From positions 29,569,450-29,633,449 of the forward strand of contig JAKCOZ010000005.1 in the NCBI GenBank assembly GCA_022605955.1: 64,000 bases of DNA, in the 5' to 3' direction. Both the position numbers and the translations under genes were made by a program. Below the pieces are notes generated by a model. That model ran no database searches. It saw only the letters and a list, made by a program, of their open reading frames with translations, and was not told the origin of the DNA. Below are positions 24,458 through 37,290 of this stretch, in pieces (position 1 is the stretch's first letter; every line of letters starts with the position of its first letter). The DNA is from Rallus limicola. Its lineage: Eukaryota > Chordata > Aves > Gruiformes > Rallidae.

Positions 24458-27400
24458 TTTATATTCAGTAAGAAAAAAATGCAAATTAAGAAACAAAAGA
24501 TGACAAGAACTAACCTGTTGAAGGTGTAGAAAAGTGCCTTTAGAAGGTAATTCACCTCACTCAGTTTGACCATTTACCTTCAGATGTGAAGAACAACTTA
24601 TTCTTCGATGGAGTTGGCTGTGGAAAAGAGCTTAGATGACAAGCCTGGACTAAATGCCTGACTTCTGGACTGCTTGTAGTAGGTATGAAGAAAGTCATTC
24701 TAAAGAATTTGAAGTATGAGACAGAGATGTAGATGAGTGTCTTATGATTTGGTACCTTGAAAAATATTTATTTCCTTTTTATATATTTCCTGTATGAAAA
24801 ATCCATCACACACACACAGCCATCATTACTTGACACAGCAACACCACTAGTTCTTTACAAGCTGAGGTTTTCATTCAGCAATTCAGTATATTTTGGGTAA
24901 CAAAGATGTCTACATGAATGGCAAATGCACTCTACAGCATGTTGCAAATTCAGTCAATGCAATTTATCATAACACTCATACACAATTCCAGAGAAAAGAA
25001 CCAGAAACACAGCAGTAAGTCATTGCTGTTGAGATTCATATCCTTCTGCTGATAAGCTTAATTTCTCAAAAGGCACGAAGAGAACATTAAGTGAGAAATA
25101 GAAACAGACCGTGATCTAATTCTATCGTTCCCTGTACAAGCATATGAGCTAATAAAAGAAGAATATAAAGAAATGTTTATGAGAAAGCTCATAGCATTTG
25201 AAGAAGTTTGGTTATTCTATTAAAATTGGTCCCATTGGACTAAAAAACCCATAATTAACCATCTGCAATTTGGGTGTTACAAGCAGACCCACATGAAGAT
25301 CTACTGCTTATTAAGGTAAGCAGGTATTATTATTTACTCATTAGCTCACTATTTTAATGTCTATTAGCTGATAGATGCTGTCATTAAAAACTACTAAGCT
25401 TATTTTTTAAAAAATAGTGATAAACTACTATTAATTCAGTCTTTATTAAAGTGACATCAAAATCCACATCTGTGGGGAAAAACTCTAAAATTCATACCAA
25501 ATAACTAGAAGACTCCACATTCAGCAAGTGCAAGAAAAAGAGAAAAAAATTATTTTAGAAGTGTTGTGTCTGGCACAGGTCTCTCTGACAGGCCTAGGCA
25601 CATAGCATGCAAAATCTAAAAGCTGCTGGAGTATAGCTAAACACTGTTATCCAAGCTGTCATAACTGTATTGCAGTTTAAAGATATTTCCTGACAAAAAA
25701 ATTGAGAAAGCTGTCTGGCTAGTAAATCAAAGCCTTCCTACTCTTTTAGTGGCCAACCAACAGATGCAGTTTAGGTCACAGATGGTGGATTTTTACGTTA
25801 TGGTCTTCATGCACATCTTCTGCACAAGTACTTGCTTTCTTTACCACTAGGAGTGATAAGTTCTTTTAAAAACCTTTGCCAGTACACCAAACTATTCACA
25901 AACCACTGTTAATTACCAAAGATAAAAAGCTGCTGAGCAGGTATGTTCAGAAGTGCAGCCTGTTCTTTAATGATCTTGTAATTTAAGATCATAGTGCATT
26001 TTACTGTGGAATATGTGATTATGGATTACATTCCCTTGGAGAGACTGAAGAGAAACAGAAATACCATCAAAACCAAAAGGTATATAAGGAGCTGAAGGTC
26101 ATAAAAAACCCAGAACATTAAAAAATTGAATTGGTATAAGAGTCTAAGCTGAAGTTTCCAAGTGGATTCAACATTTCACTTATACTTACTTCTCTTATGT
26201 CCCTTGCCACCCACAAGGTTGTTTCTCTTGTCTTCTGTGCTCCCTCCAAGGGGTCTCCACTCAGCACAGATGGCTGTCAGCAGTGTCAGCAAGTGCTGCT
26301 CTGTCCAGCATGCTGCCTTGGATGTGCATGCCTTACTATCCCTTTTGAGGGTCCCTTCAATCAGGGCAGCACAGAACCAGCTCCAAACTCTAAAGGTAGT
26401 CTCTGATCTCCTGAAGTGTGGGGTTTTTTAAAAGTTAACATTCTGGACTTAGTAACAAGAAGTGTTCATCACTGTGACACTAATTTCAGCAATTACTCCA
26501 GAATGCTTAACTTAAAGAAAATCGCCACATCCCCTTTCCTGTCAGCACCCCTGCCCCGCCCCTTCTTTTCCACACCAATGAATACTGGTGAAATCAAACA
26601 AATTCTTATTGCAAAGAGTAACTGGCTCACAACATGTTATTTAAATTAATTTTAATTATATTAATTAATTAATTTTAATTATATTTTGTGCGAACTCTGT
26701 ATAATCTGTCCATGAGAAAAAGATATAAAGCAACTTTGAAAAAATCAGAAGCTTATCGTTATGCACAAGACCAGTGGGGTTCTGTAACAATCTGTGAAAG
26801 CAAATGTTTGTTTTTTCCAAGAGTGAGCTCAATGTCAAGGGAGCTCAACAAGTTTATGAAAAGATTCTTCATTAACAGATGACTGAATTCACTGACTTGA
26901 GAAGCACTTTCCATTCCTGTATTCATCTAAGAGAGAAAAAAATTACTAAGGAAAATATTAATTTAAATTTGAACAAACCTAGGAAAAAATTTCATGAATT
27001 AAACATCATGTTCTGTACAAGGAATTCATTATAACTATTTTCATTTATAGTAATTCAGGCAACAGATCTAATGAAGCAAGAGAAAGACTAAGATCATTGA
27101 TGAGCTATCATCAGCTCACTCCCAATTCAGAATGATAAAGCATTGAAAGAAGAGAAAATTTAAGCACGAAGTTTACCAGCCTAAGTGATATACACTGACC
27201 TTATGCACATTCGTTTTTTAACTGAACTTATGCTTCTTAGTCTTTAAGTTTTCTGTAAATTTTCATGGAAAATGGGACTGTTCTTCTGAACATACAGAAA
27301 TTTTCTTTGAACATTTGATCAGTCACAGTTGAAATAATCCATACCTGGACTGTTTAAGTACAAAGAGTGAATAACCTGGGACAGAAGTGTGAGACATTTT

Positions 27401-28911
27401 GATGACACTGAAAGATGAAAGGACAGCCCACATCAAAAATTCTTTTAGTTTAACCATCAACTGCTAGTATGATTTCTTGACCATTTCAGAAATTTATAGT
27501 CAAATCTTTAATTTCTATGGATCAGATCACCAGAAACATTTAATTACCTAACTGATGTATGCAGAGAGATTACTTCAGTCTAGTCTTTGCAGAATTACCG
27601 ATAAGTCATTTATTTCCAGATTTTCAAAGACCTTTTGACACCTAATTTCCACTGAAATCAATTAATATGACCAAGACAAAAATAAGTTGTGGCTTACTGG
27701 TGACATTGAGATAAATCCTTAAGCAAATACTCAGATATAAAAAGAACCTAATAAATGGAGGCAATACAGTTTTTTAAGAAAATTTTTTAAAAAACCCAGT
27801 GATTTTGGCAGGGTCCTAGAGACAGGTAAAGAAAATCATATATGCAATACTATGATAAATAGGATTATTTGAGAGTTAATATATAAAACAAAATTTATAT
27901 TCTAGAAGTTTCATTAACTATTTTTCATTGGTCTTTTCCAGATTACATGTTCAATCACTTTATAAATAAATGTTTCAATAAATCTAACCATTCGTTATCA
28001 TGATTTTCTATCCTGTGGAATCAAATGCTCTCTAGATAATGTCTTCCAAAAAATATAGGATATATCAGGGCTATATACCTAAAGAATGCTTCATTTATGA
28101 AAATTATATATAGCTCCAGTCAAGAAACGGTTGGTCTATAAAGTTTCATGTTAAAATATTCTACAAAAATTTCTTGTTCCCAAAAACTGTGATAGCACTT
28201 CTTAAGAATTCAAAGGATCATTGCTTTAAACTAAGAACATATCAGCAACAAAGACACAAAAGATACCCCTCTCAGAGAAAAAAAAACCCCTATATTAGCT
28301 CTCATGAAAGCTAAAAGTTACAGAGGCTTTTCTTTCACTCCATTCAACAGGCATGCAGTGTCTATTTCATTTTATCTTTGCTCAGAAAGCAATTCAAGGA
28401 ACAAGCAAAGCAAACAGACTATGAAAAGGCCTACAAGTATATGGAAGAGCTTTCTTTTGGAGAGAGTTCAGGAAGAAGAGTGTAACTAGTAATTCTTTTT
28501 TTATACCACATAGCAAGCACAGCATCAAGAGGGCACTTGATTTATATGGCAGATTAGGAAGCTTAGGGCAAAGAAACTTCCAAGATCAGCAAGGTCACAT
28601 CCTGCTCAGCTGTGGTCTCAGAACTTCTCTCTGCCCCTTAATTTAGCCTTCAAAATGAAAAAATAATTTTGTTAAATGGCTGAAACTTTTCAGATATTCT
28701 TTTGGTAAGTACTATTCAGTAGCTAGATCATGGGAAGGAGACATCAAAGTAACACAGTTTAAAATTTAAAGCTACCTAGAAATTAGCTTTATATGCTTTT
28801 AGTCACATAGATGCAAATGACAACTGAAAAGGTGCAAAAAAAAAAAGAAATCCATTTGACAGAGGCTTCGTTGTTCTTGTTCTCTGAAGCAAAGGATCAT
28901 GATGAACCCCG
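24458..28911. other. No gene seen; A+T-rich DNA
   Basis: Nothing coding recognised. The patch at about 26160-26400 is distinctly less A+T-rich and open in two plus frames. It ends in AAAGGTAGTC, a possible splice donor, but no acceptor or domain supports an exon. A direct repeat lies at 26644-26685. Confidence 0.4.
26644..26685 (+). repeat. 19-base A/T direct repeat, 23-base period
   Basis: AATTAATTTTAATTATATT occurs at 26644-26662 and again at 26667-26685, with four A/T bases between. The whole stretch is A/T only. Confidence 0.9.
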
Positions 28912-28942
28912 GACACACACATACGCACACACACAGACAGAC
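28912..28942. repeat. Interrupted (CA)n microsatellite
   Basis: GACACACACATACGCACACA followed by CACAGACAG: CA units broken by TA, CG and GA. Confidence 0.85.
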
Positions 28943-31900
28943 TTTCTTCACAGATCTTCCAAACAAGAAATTGAATTAAAGTACTAAGTTCTGTAAGGGG
29001 CACAGTGCATAAAGCATATTTGACCTTAAAATGCCTTGAATAAGAGTTATCAGAAAGAAAATAAATGTAATACGCATTTTTTAGGCTGTCAGTTATAAAT
29101 ACTTTTTTCTCTGGCAATTTTGATATACCTAAGGTGTCAGGCCCCTAGAAAAAACACCAACTCAGTCACTGTCAAGCTCTGTTATTTCAACTGATTGCTG
29201 ACTTTAGTTGGTTTAAGTTTCAGTTAAGTTAATTTCCCCTACAGGAAGGTATATGAGGCTCTTGTTAGTGATGATCTAGTCACTCCCTGACACACACAAG
29301 TAGGTGATTTACCAATGATAATCACAAATATGCAAAAGAGAGATTTCCCTTCCTCTCAATATAAAATCCATCTTTGTTACTAATATTCATCTTTCACAAC
29401 ATCTCTGAGTGTGCATAATCATCTGCTCAGCAAAAAGGGGTTTTTTATCTGTTAATATATCAACCATCTAATGAAACATTTAAATATATTGCTTCCAGAT
29501 GGTTACATTGGGCTTTTTTTTCCACTGTAACATATTCTAATACAGTACTTCATGTTTTCAACATACCCTAGAAATTCACAAAACTGTAAGGGTTTCATTC
29601 AAGCACAGGTTGCAATATTAAGTGGCCCAGTCATTTCTACATGAATAAACAGGATGAGCATCCCATGGAGTACAGCTTTTCTGGGGGAACTTCAACAAGC
29701 GGTAAGGATAAACTATAAATAATGTGTTTTGCAGAATCTCACATGAGAAAGTACACGCCAAAAAATCAGCTAGTCATCAGACCCAAATATCCAAACTCCA
29801 GAGTTCCTCTTGTAATCCAAACATCTCCAACTACAGACAACTTGTATTGGGCCATGCTTTTACTCCCTTAAGAGTTTCCATTAAGCCTTGGAAAGCTTTG
29901 TATGTTTTACAAGACTAATTATACAAATTAAAATGGAAACTATTTCTAATTCTGTTCATTTCCATACACACTATTTTTAGACTACTTTTGACCTTAAGAA
30001 CATTTTAGCCTGGTTTAAGGACATACAGCAGAATAAAACATACAACAGTATAAAATTTTAGCATTTTCTATAAATTAAACTATTATTTTCTTCATACTTC
30101 ATAGTAGGAAGAAATTTTTACAATTGATTTCATGATAATTGAGTTTAAAAAGCCAAATGTAATTTAACTGGAATTTAAAATGCTGCACTTACTGGAATAC
30201 TTTATTTGTCACAAGGTCTAGGGGTTTAGAATTGACTAATAGACAGTGATGATGATAAATCAGTATAGCAGAGTTAATTTCTCAGGGTTGCACTGGATTT
30301 AGTTATTGAGCTCTCAGAATAATGGAATTGCATGGCCAGATTCCTCTGCTACTGGGAGAATTTAGGGATAAGGAACGTCAGCTCCTTTCCTTTTTCTTTT
30401 CTTTTTTTTTTTTTGAGAGAGAGATTTCCTAATGGTACTGAAAAAAATAAACGTGTAAGTCACAGCAGTCCAATTCATCATCTTCCTTTCCCTTTAATAT
30501 TATAATTAGAGTCACAGTTTGTAGATGTTCTAGGCACTGCCTTTATCAGAGAATCTAGCATGTGCCTGATAAGCACACAAACTTTAGCGTACAGCTAGAA
30601 AGAAGTTACAACAATAAAACAGTTACTTCCAAGACAGACAGAGACAGACAGACAGAAAGAAAAGGAAGAATCTAGCATTTTTAATGTAAAAATATTTCAA
30701 GCACTTCAAAACCAAATAATAGTATTTATTTGCCACTAGTAATAAAGCATTCCATTTGGTCTTATGTGTGCAGTTTGCATTAGTGAATCAAAAAAATACA
30801 ATTTTGTATCTTTATAAATTAAAATGAGCCATAACATTTCATGATGATCTTTCTTGAATTACCTGTTTGTATAGATGTATGTACCTATTTGTGTGTCATT
30901 CCAAGTTTATATTTTTCAGTCTTATTGGAACAATGAATCCTACATTTTATCAGTCAGTAGTCACCTGCAGTGTTAGAGCTACTTGCTTTATGCTTTACCT
31001 ATTTCTATTTATACCAGTGAAAGATTTTCATAGTAGAGCTCTGACAAACCCAAAGTTATCTCTTCCTTCACACCTCTTCAACAATACAATATATTACACC
31101 ACCCTTTGGCTAGCCAGAACAGCAGGTGAACATTTGCAAAGTTCTGTCCAGATTATGGTTCAGCAGTACTCTTAAAATAAACAACCCCCAGAAAAGTGAC
31201 ACATAAGTGTGTATAATGTCCCCCAGCAGTGGACAGCTACAAGATCCATGGTAGATGACATGTGAACAGCTAGTGCTTTAACTGAAGAAGAAAAATATGT
31301 GTTCTTACCCATTTAATCTCTCAACGTAAACCCTCACCATCTGAAATGCAATTTATGCAGCCACAGGAACCATATTTGTGTTACAAGAACTGTACTGTCT
31401 GAGGGCTTCAAGTGACATATATATTGTTACAGGGAAGGTCTGTATTTTTTTTTTGTTTAATAAACAGAACTTTAACTACAATAGATTTCATGATGATCTA
31501 ATTATACTTTTTTGGAAGCGTACATACAAGCTTCATATTAAAACATCTCAGTAGTCCACTTTTTAATGCGCTTTATAAATTAAATGAAGCAGAAACATTT
31601 CTAAACTATAGCGGGAAATGCATCTGTGCCACAATCGCAAGAATAAATTTCACTGGTCAGCTTTTCCTTCTGTTGTCTTAATTTAAAATACTAAAATAAA
31701 CTAATATAAATATCAAGCACCCTTTAATCTTGGTTGCTACAAAACAATTCAGTGTCATTTACATTACTATTATTGAATCCCCAGGCTTTAGAGTGGAAAC
31801 GGCATTCCTTCACTTTTGACAGGCAGATTATAGAGATGACTCTCTTTCTCCAGCACTTCTTAAATGCCTCCAGTCATGATTTAATTACCTTTATTCCTCC

Positions 31901-34900
31901 TCTTCTCTTTTGGTTCATAGCCTAAAACAGCAGCCTTTGCAATCAGTGATCAGTGCTTTAGAATAAGCCATCAGCCTCCATTATAAGAAATTCTTATAAA
32001 TCTACCATAGGTAACATACTCTCAAACACTAATTTACAAGAAAATGCCCCAACAGATACAAGAAATGAATATGCCTTCAGTATCCCATTAAGCATGAAGC
32101 TCAAATATCATATTTCACCTGTTTGTATTCAGGAAATGAGAAACACCAGTGTATCACACCAATGCATTCGTGCACAGCATCCGCTATCAGACACACTAAC
32201 ATCCAAGAGTTGCCATGTCTCCAGCCCTCAATTTTTCTAGAATTCAGCCAACCTTACCAGGTTATATTCCCACTACCAAATAAATCTGGCTCATAAAATA
32301 TTAAAAAAAAAAACTTTCTACAAATAATCCTCTACTAAAAAAAAAATCTAGTTTACGTTCTTTTCTTCTAATAAGCATAAAAAAATACTTATAAAAAATA
32401 GACTAGATTATATATAATAGGTTTTTTGCTTCTCGTTAGTGCCCATCAGCCAAAGAGGGACTCTGCAGTTTGTTGAAGTAAGCTGGTAAATGTTCTGCTA
32501 TCATTAAAAGAAACATAACAGCCTGATTGTACATTTAGGGAAAAAAAAAAAAAAACCAAAACAACAAACCCACAGACTTCTTTTCTATCAGTTTCCAAGT
32601 AGAAGCTCTGTAACTGCTAGATTCCATCATTACTACAGCTACTAACACTGAAAATTTAAGTTGCATATGAGAATGAATTCATCTGACATCACATTTGAAT
32701 AATTCATGATGCAGTACCTGTGCTAATACTGAACCATTTCAACTGCCCAAATGAGTCACTAAGATTCCAGGAAAGATCTGAAGCATTTTCAAACTTTTAT
32801 TCCCTGGCAAGTGTAAATTTTCATCTCAATCAGGAGTGACAGCTGTCATTCTTTTTCCTCAAGAGCACAGGCAGTGCTATAGTCTTCCTGCAGCAAGGAT
32901 GAAGTGAAATAGAAGACAGCACATGCACTTTATAATTAACTTCTTATGGGAAACTAAGAGGAACAAATCTTGAAGGGGCTGGTCATATTTGTTCCCCCAG
33001 CAGCAAAGGTGGACTAAATAAAGCAGTAGACTAGATGATCTGAAAGCTGAAGATAATAAACCTCTGTGGCAAAGTTTGTCAGATCTGACACTTCTCTTAT
33101 TAAGCATGAAACATACAAGCATATTTGTCCTGAGATACACAGTTTATTCATACTGATGAACTCATAAAGGTATCAGTTGTATGCATCAGCAGTCATAAAT
33201 GGGCCCATATAGTAAAATGCTTAGTGCTGCCAGGGCAACATAACTATGATGCAATATTCAAATACATTGCAACTATACTAAAATATCCTCCTCACATTTT
33301 TGTTACTGCTCAGCAGCAATACTGAAGGGAGAGAAACTGCACAACAGTATAGATTTTCCTTTAAAAGCTAGGAAGCAACTTTAATATTTATTCAATTTAC
33401 AATCATGACACACAGAGAAAAAAAAGCTAAGTATCATGGAATAATACTATGATCCTGACATATTCAGTAAGCTTTATTGCTTTTCTATATTTAAGTTGTG
33501 ATAATCATGCATTGTTCCTCTCAGTTTTCGTTACTGTAGTTCTACAGTAGAACTTAGTGTCACTGATATACCCAATGTCAAAAAATTAGCAATATCTGCC
33601 ATTTGATTTCTTTTACTTGATTTCAGAACTGTTAAATGTTCAACTAATCTACTGAATATATTATAATAGCCCTTAAAAGCATGCCACTCTTCCTTTAGAA
33701 AAATAGACACGATTAACTGTCCATTTATTTTTCTGTATTTACAGAAAAGTCCAAATACTATAGTATGTTGACAAACTAATTTACAACTGAAGAAGTACTT
33801 TCGTGAAAGTATATCATCAAAACCAAATTTGGCAGCTACCACTAAAAAATACATCTTTTTCTTTTAAGGAATATTTTTTACAAACAGTAGCAAACAAATT
33901 CAAATGAAAACTGTGGTGAGTTCTGTTACACTTTTTCAGACTATGAAGAAAGACTGACTAAAACCAGAGAAAAAAAAAAGTGGCTTGAACCATGCTTGAA
34001 AAGAGCAATTGCATTATAGTGAAGGCCCCAAATTGCATTAAAACTTCCATTTCAGTCACCACCCCTGCCACTGCTGAGTTCTCTGACTCAGTTTTTCATG
34101 TCAGTGTTACACTTTTCAGGGGGGGGTTTCCTATTTGATTCCTATTCAAAAATATCCAGTTTGTTTTGGTTTCTTATTTGCTTGTGTGGGTTCGTCATGA
34201 ACCATAGCCTCAATATTCACTGTACAGATATTAAAAGATTGAAAAAATTATCTGTGAGACACTTGGGCCACCATTATAACACAACTAATGTACCTTACTT
34301 CGTTCTAAGTCTCTTTTCTAACAATGAACACCAGATCAAAATGTCACCATTGGTTTTTGGTGTTTTCCTTTAGGCATCTGAGACGACTTCTAGATACGGC
34401 AAATATTCCATAATCTTTTAAAGAAAATGTAATTTAATGTTGTATAGTTCAAGAATTTCAATCCAATAAAGCTATTTCATACTTGTAAAACATACACACC
34501 TCATCACTAAAAATTACTGCCATTAAAAATTTCAACATTATCATCTGACTTATGATGTTCTTTGCTACTCAGAAGAAAACTATGAGTACACTGTCAGAAA
34601 ATGCTCATTTTTCTCTGGTTCCAAACAGAAAGTCTTTTGAGATCATAATGTCTGTCCATCTTCAGCTCAAAACTTCATCCTACTCAATTTTTCATCCTAT
34701 TACCAATTCAAAGACAGCATATATTCTCAGAGAGAATTATGTTCTCACAAGTTTTCATGAAAATTCTATGAATAGGAAGGGAGAGATCAAATTCATGCTT
34801 TCACAGAGAAAAAGACAGACAGAACTGTTTGATATAACATACACTGTTTGGCATCAGCTGGCTGGCCAAATAGTGTGAACCCAGTTGCCAGTCATTTAAC

Positions 34901-36065
34901 ATGTACATAGCTCAAGATTAGCTACCATATGTGCTACCTCTTGCCCACAAATCTTAGCATTACTTCAGTGAGGATAAAAAGTATTCAGATCTATAAAACA
35001 AGGCCATCATCAGTGGTACTAATCTCAGAAAAAATTGTTCAGTGGTTACTCCTGTACTTTCAAAAAAACCAAAACAACCCTAATATTTAACTTCCTCTGT
35101 CAGAACTGTAGACTTAATATAGTATGAAAAAAAAAAAGCTATTTACTATACTAGTATATATATATATTATATTTTTATGTTGCAGCCAACTGAGAGTTTG
35201 TTGATACAACTAAAAGACTCAATTACTTTGTAAATGCAATATATTATACTGGACGCAGAAGTTGTTTGATAATTACTTGTCATCATGTTGCACAGGTTTC
35301 CAAAATCCGTGATTTTTGTGTTGGATACATAAGTGATTTCACATTCATATTCAGGTACAATGAAATCCCTGTATTCCTCAAAGTTCAAAGAGCCTTAGAA
35401 TTTCAGTAATTCTCTGATTTATTTTGCTTGGAAGTCATTTTGTAGAGGCTAGGCAAAATATTCAAGTTCTACCCTTTCTAAGAATATTAGGATGTACCTG
35501 TTTCCTGAGCACCTTGAATTTCCTAGTTCATCACAACGGTTGCTGCAGTTCTAACTCAAAGATAAATTCTATCCACTTATTTGATAGTAATTAAAGTCAA
35601 TTGATTCCATTGAGATACACGCAAAGAAGGATCTGATATTAGACATATTATCCTGGTAAAATAATCTTAGGAAAAAGGGTAGAAGCAGGAAAACAACTAT
35701 GTAAGAATCTTTACAGATGATTCCACCAGCCTGTCTGTCAACTTTAATATTAGTCTCTGTTACACAAGTTATCTTCCGAAGGCAGTGAAGTTATTGTTTG
35801 CAGCCATTCATGCATCTGGGGAGTACTTGTCTTCTATTTTGTCTCAATCTGTGCAACATATAAAAAAGAAAGCCAAAATCATGGAAAACTTGTACTTTTC
35901 ATAATGTGTCCCTGTACTGGCTTTTTTAATAGAGACAAGAAAAATTCAGCTCAATAAAACAGAAAAAGGCAAAAAAAGTTATACAGGCCAACTTGATTGA
36001 TCTTCCTTACATCATATTCAGTATACGATCAGTGAGTGAATTGTGGCCTTAATTCTTTCTACAGA
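28943..36065. other. No gene seen; A+T-rich DNA with small repeats
   Basis: About 7 kb with no exon, RNA gene or large repeat recognised. It contains an ACAG tract (30631-30657), A runs (for example 32541-32555), a G run near 34119-34127 and an alternating TA stretch near 35154-35172. The longest open frames (33531-33854 minus, 34552-34878 plus) lack domains and splice context. Confidence 0.4.
30631..30657. repeat. (ACAG)n microsatellite
   Basis: AAGACAGACAGAGACAGACA followed by GACAGAAAG: tetranucleotide ACAG units with one GA interruption, running into an A/G-rich tail. Confidence 0.85.
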
Positions 36066-36341
36066 ATCACTGATCATCTAATCTTGTTTTCCTTTTCAGA
36101 GCAGCATCAACTACAGCTGGTGGCTCAGGACCATGGCCAGTGAGTTTTCAACTGTCTCCAAAAATGGAGAATCTGCCACCTCTCTCATCAACCTGTTCCA
36201 GTGTTTGACCACCCTGAGTTACGTTGTTTCTCAGTTTTAAACAGCATTTTCCATATTTCAATTTGTGCTTCTTTTCCTTTCCCTCAACACCAATGAGAAG
36301 AGTCTGAGTCTGTCTTTACTCAAAGGGCTTGACCTCCTTCT
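36066..36341 (-). mobile_element. CR1 LINE 3' end, minus strand
   Basis: Read on the minus strand, this gives CR1 landmarks in order: AGACTCTTCTCATTGGTGTT, a GAAATATGGAAAATG block, GGGTGGTCAAACACTGGAAC, AGGTTGATGAGAGAGGTGGC, TTCTCCATTTTTGGAGACAG, CATGGTCCTGAGC, TTAGATGATC and a GTGATTCTGTAG end. This is the end of ORF2 plus the 3' UTR of an older CR1 subfamily. Its 5' border at about 36341 meets the oppositely oriented CR1 piece. Confidence 0.9.
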
Positions 36342-36445
36342 GTGAAGACTAAGAGATTTGGGTTTGTTCAGCTTGGGGGAGAGAAGACTTTGGGAGAACA
36401 TTACAGAGGCTTTCCAATACTTGAAAAGCAATGTTTAAGTTTTGC
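36342..36445 (+). mobile_element. CR1 LINE fragment, plus strand (inverted partner)
   Basis: Plus-strand CR1 sequence from the end of the reverse transcriptase ORF: GAAGACTAAGAGATTTGGGT, TTGTTCAGCTTGGGGGAGAG, AAGACTTTGGGAGAACATTA, AGGCTTTCCAATACTTGAAA. In the CR1 consensus this segment lies just 5' of the start of the minus-strand piece at 36066-36341, yet here it points the other way. The right edge is approximate. Confidence 0.8.
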
Positions 36446-36509
36446 CAGGAAATCCTTGCTTGACCATGCAGACTTACAGACACCTTTGTTTGATTTTCTC
36501 TTACATAGG

Positions 36510-36940
36510 TGTCCTGGTTTTGACTAGGACAGAGTTAATTTTCTTTCTAGTAGCTGATGTGGTGCAGTGTATAACACACTGATGGTTTAGTTGTTGCCAA
36601 ACCATCAAGGATTTTTCAGTTGTTCACATTACCCTGCATACAAGAAGGTGTGGAGGGAGGAGGGAAAGGGGGACAACATGATACATGGATGGACACCGAG
36701 TTGTGCAGTTAGTTCAATCAAACTGCACTGTGTATCACCAGTTTCATATATTTTGCTATAGAAGTCCTATTAATGTTATTTCTCTCTCTCTTCTGTTCCA
36801 GTAAACCATCCTTATCCCAACCTGTGAGGTTTGCCTTTGGTTTTACTTTTCCCCTCCCCCTCTTCCCCTGTCCCCACCACCACCTGGAGAGAGAGCAGAT
36901 GCATGGTGCTCTGCTCCCTGCTAGGGGCAAAACCATGACA
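36510..36940 (+). mobile_element. Solo ERVL-like LTR with internal deletion
   Basis: Starts TGTCCTGGTTTTGACTAGG and ends AAACCATGACA, the TG...CA termini expected of an LTR. The flanks are ATAGG (36505-36509) and ATAGT (36941-36945), a 5-base target duplication with one mismatch, the size typical of ERVL. The first ~160 bases match the start of the minus-strand LTR at 6449. The middle is shorter than relatives I remember: the CATATGA...TATA promoter part kept in the 6449 copy is absent. The right third (CTGTTCCAGTAAACCATCC, TTATCCCAACCTGTGAGG) matches the family end. No internal viral genes are present. Confidence 0.88.
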
Positions 36941-36945
36941 ATAGT

Positions 36946-37290
36946 CAAGGATTATTCTTGCACTCAGAGGAAGTAATCCTATAAAATTACCAGCTCTCCT
37001 GGACCATCTTCTCATCAAGACAATATCCTATGTATCCCAAGCAATCCCCTAACAAGACAAATCTGTTGTCCTAAAGACCAGGGTTGTGATCCTGCAGTTA
37101 GCCTTGTTCCTTCTTTCTCATGATCCTGAATTCTACCATCTTACAGTCATGGTTACAACAGCTGCTCTGAGATTTCACATCCCCTTCCCAAACCATTGTT
37201 TAACTTACAGAAGATCTATATTCAACTATTATACAGCAAATATTAGTAGGCTTTCTAACCATTATCCTTTCCATCTCAGAACCAGCTCAT
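36946..37290 (-). mobile_element. CR1 ORF2 endonuclease fragment, minus strand
   Basis: On the minus strand, around 37080-37155, the translation reads CKMVEFRIMRK followed by KEQG and a stop. This matches the C-terminal part of the CR1 endonuclease, where an SDHEMVEFRI-like motif carries the catalytic Asp-His. In this copy the SDH motif is mutated (HDCK in place of SDHE), a stop is present, and flanking blocks have drifted. It is a dead fragment from about 2 kb or more upstream of the CR1 3' end. Its borders are approximate. Confidence 0.75.

Noticed and set aside
26162..26431. Less A+T-rich patch with two overlapping plus frames and a donor-like AAAGGTAGTC
   Set aside because: No acceptor, no recognisable protein and two competing frames, so exon status is unsupported.
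33005..33060. GACTAGATGATCTGAAAG resembling a CR1 3' end
   Set aside because: Only one short word matches. The following CCCTTCCAAC box and ATTCTATG tail are absent.
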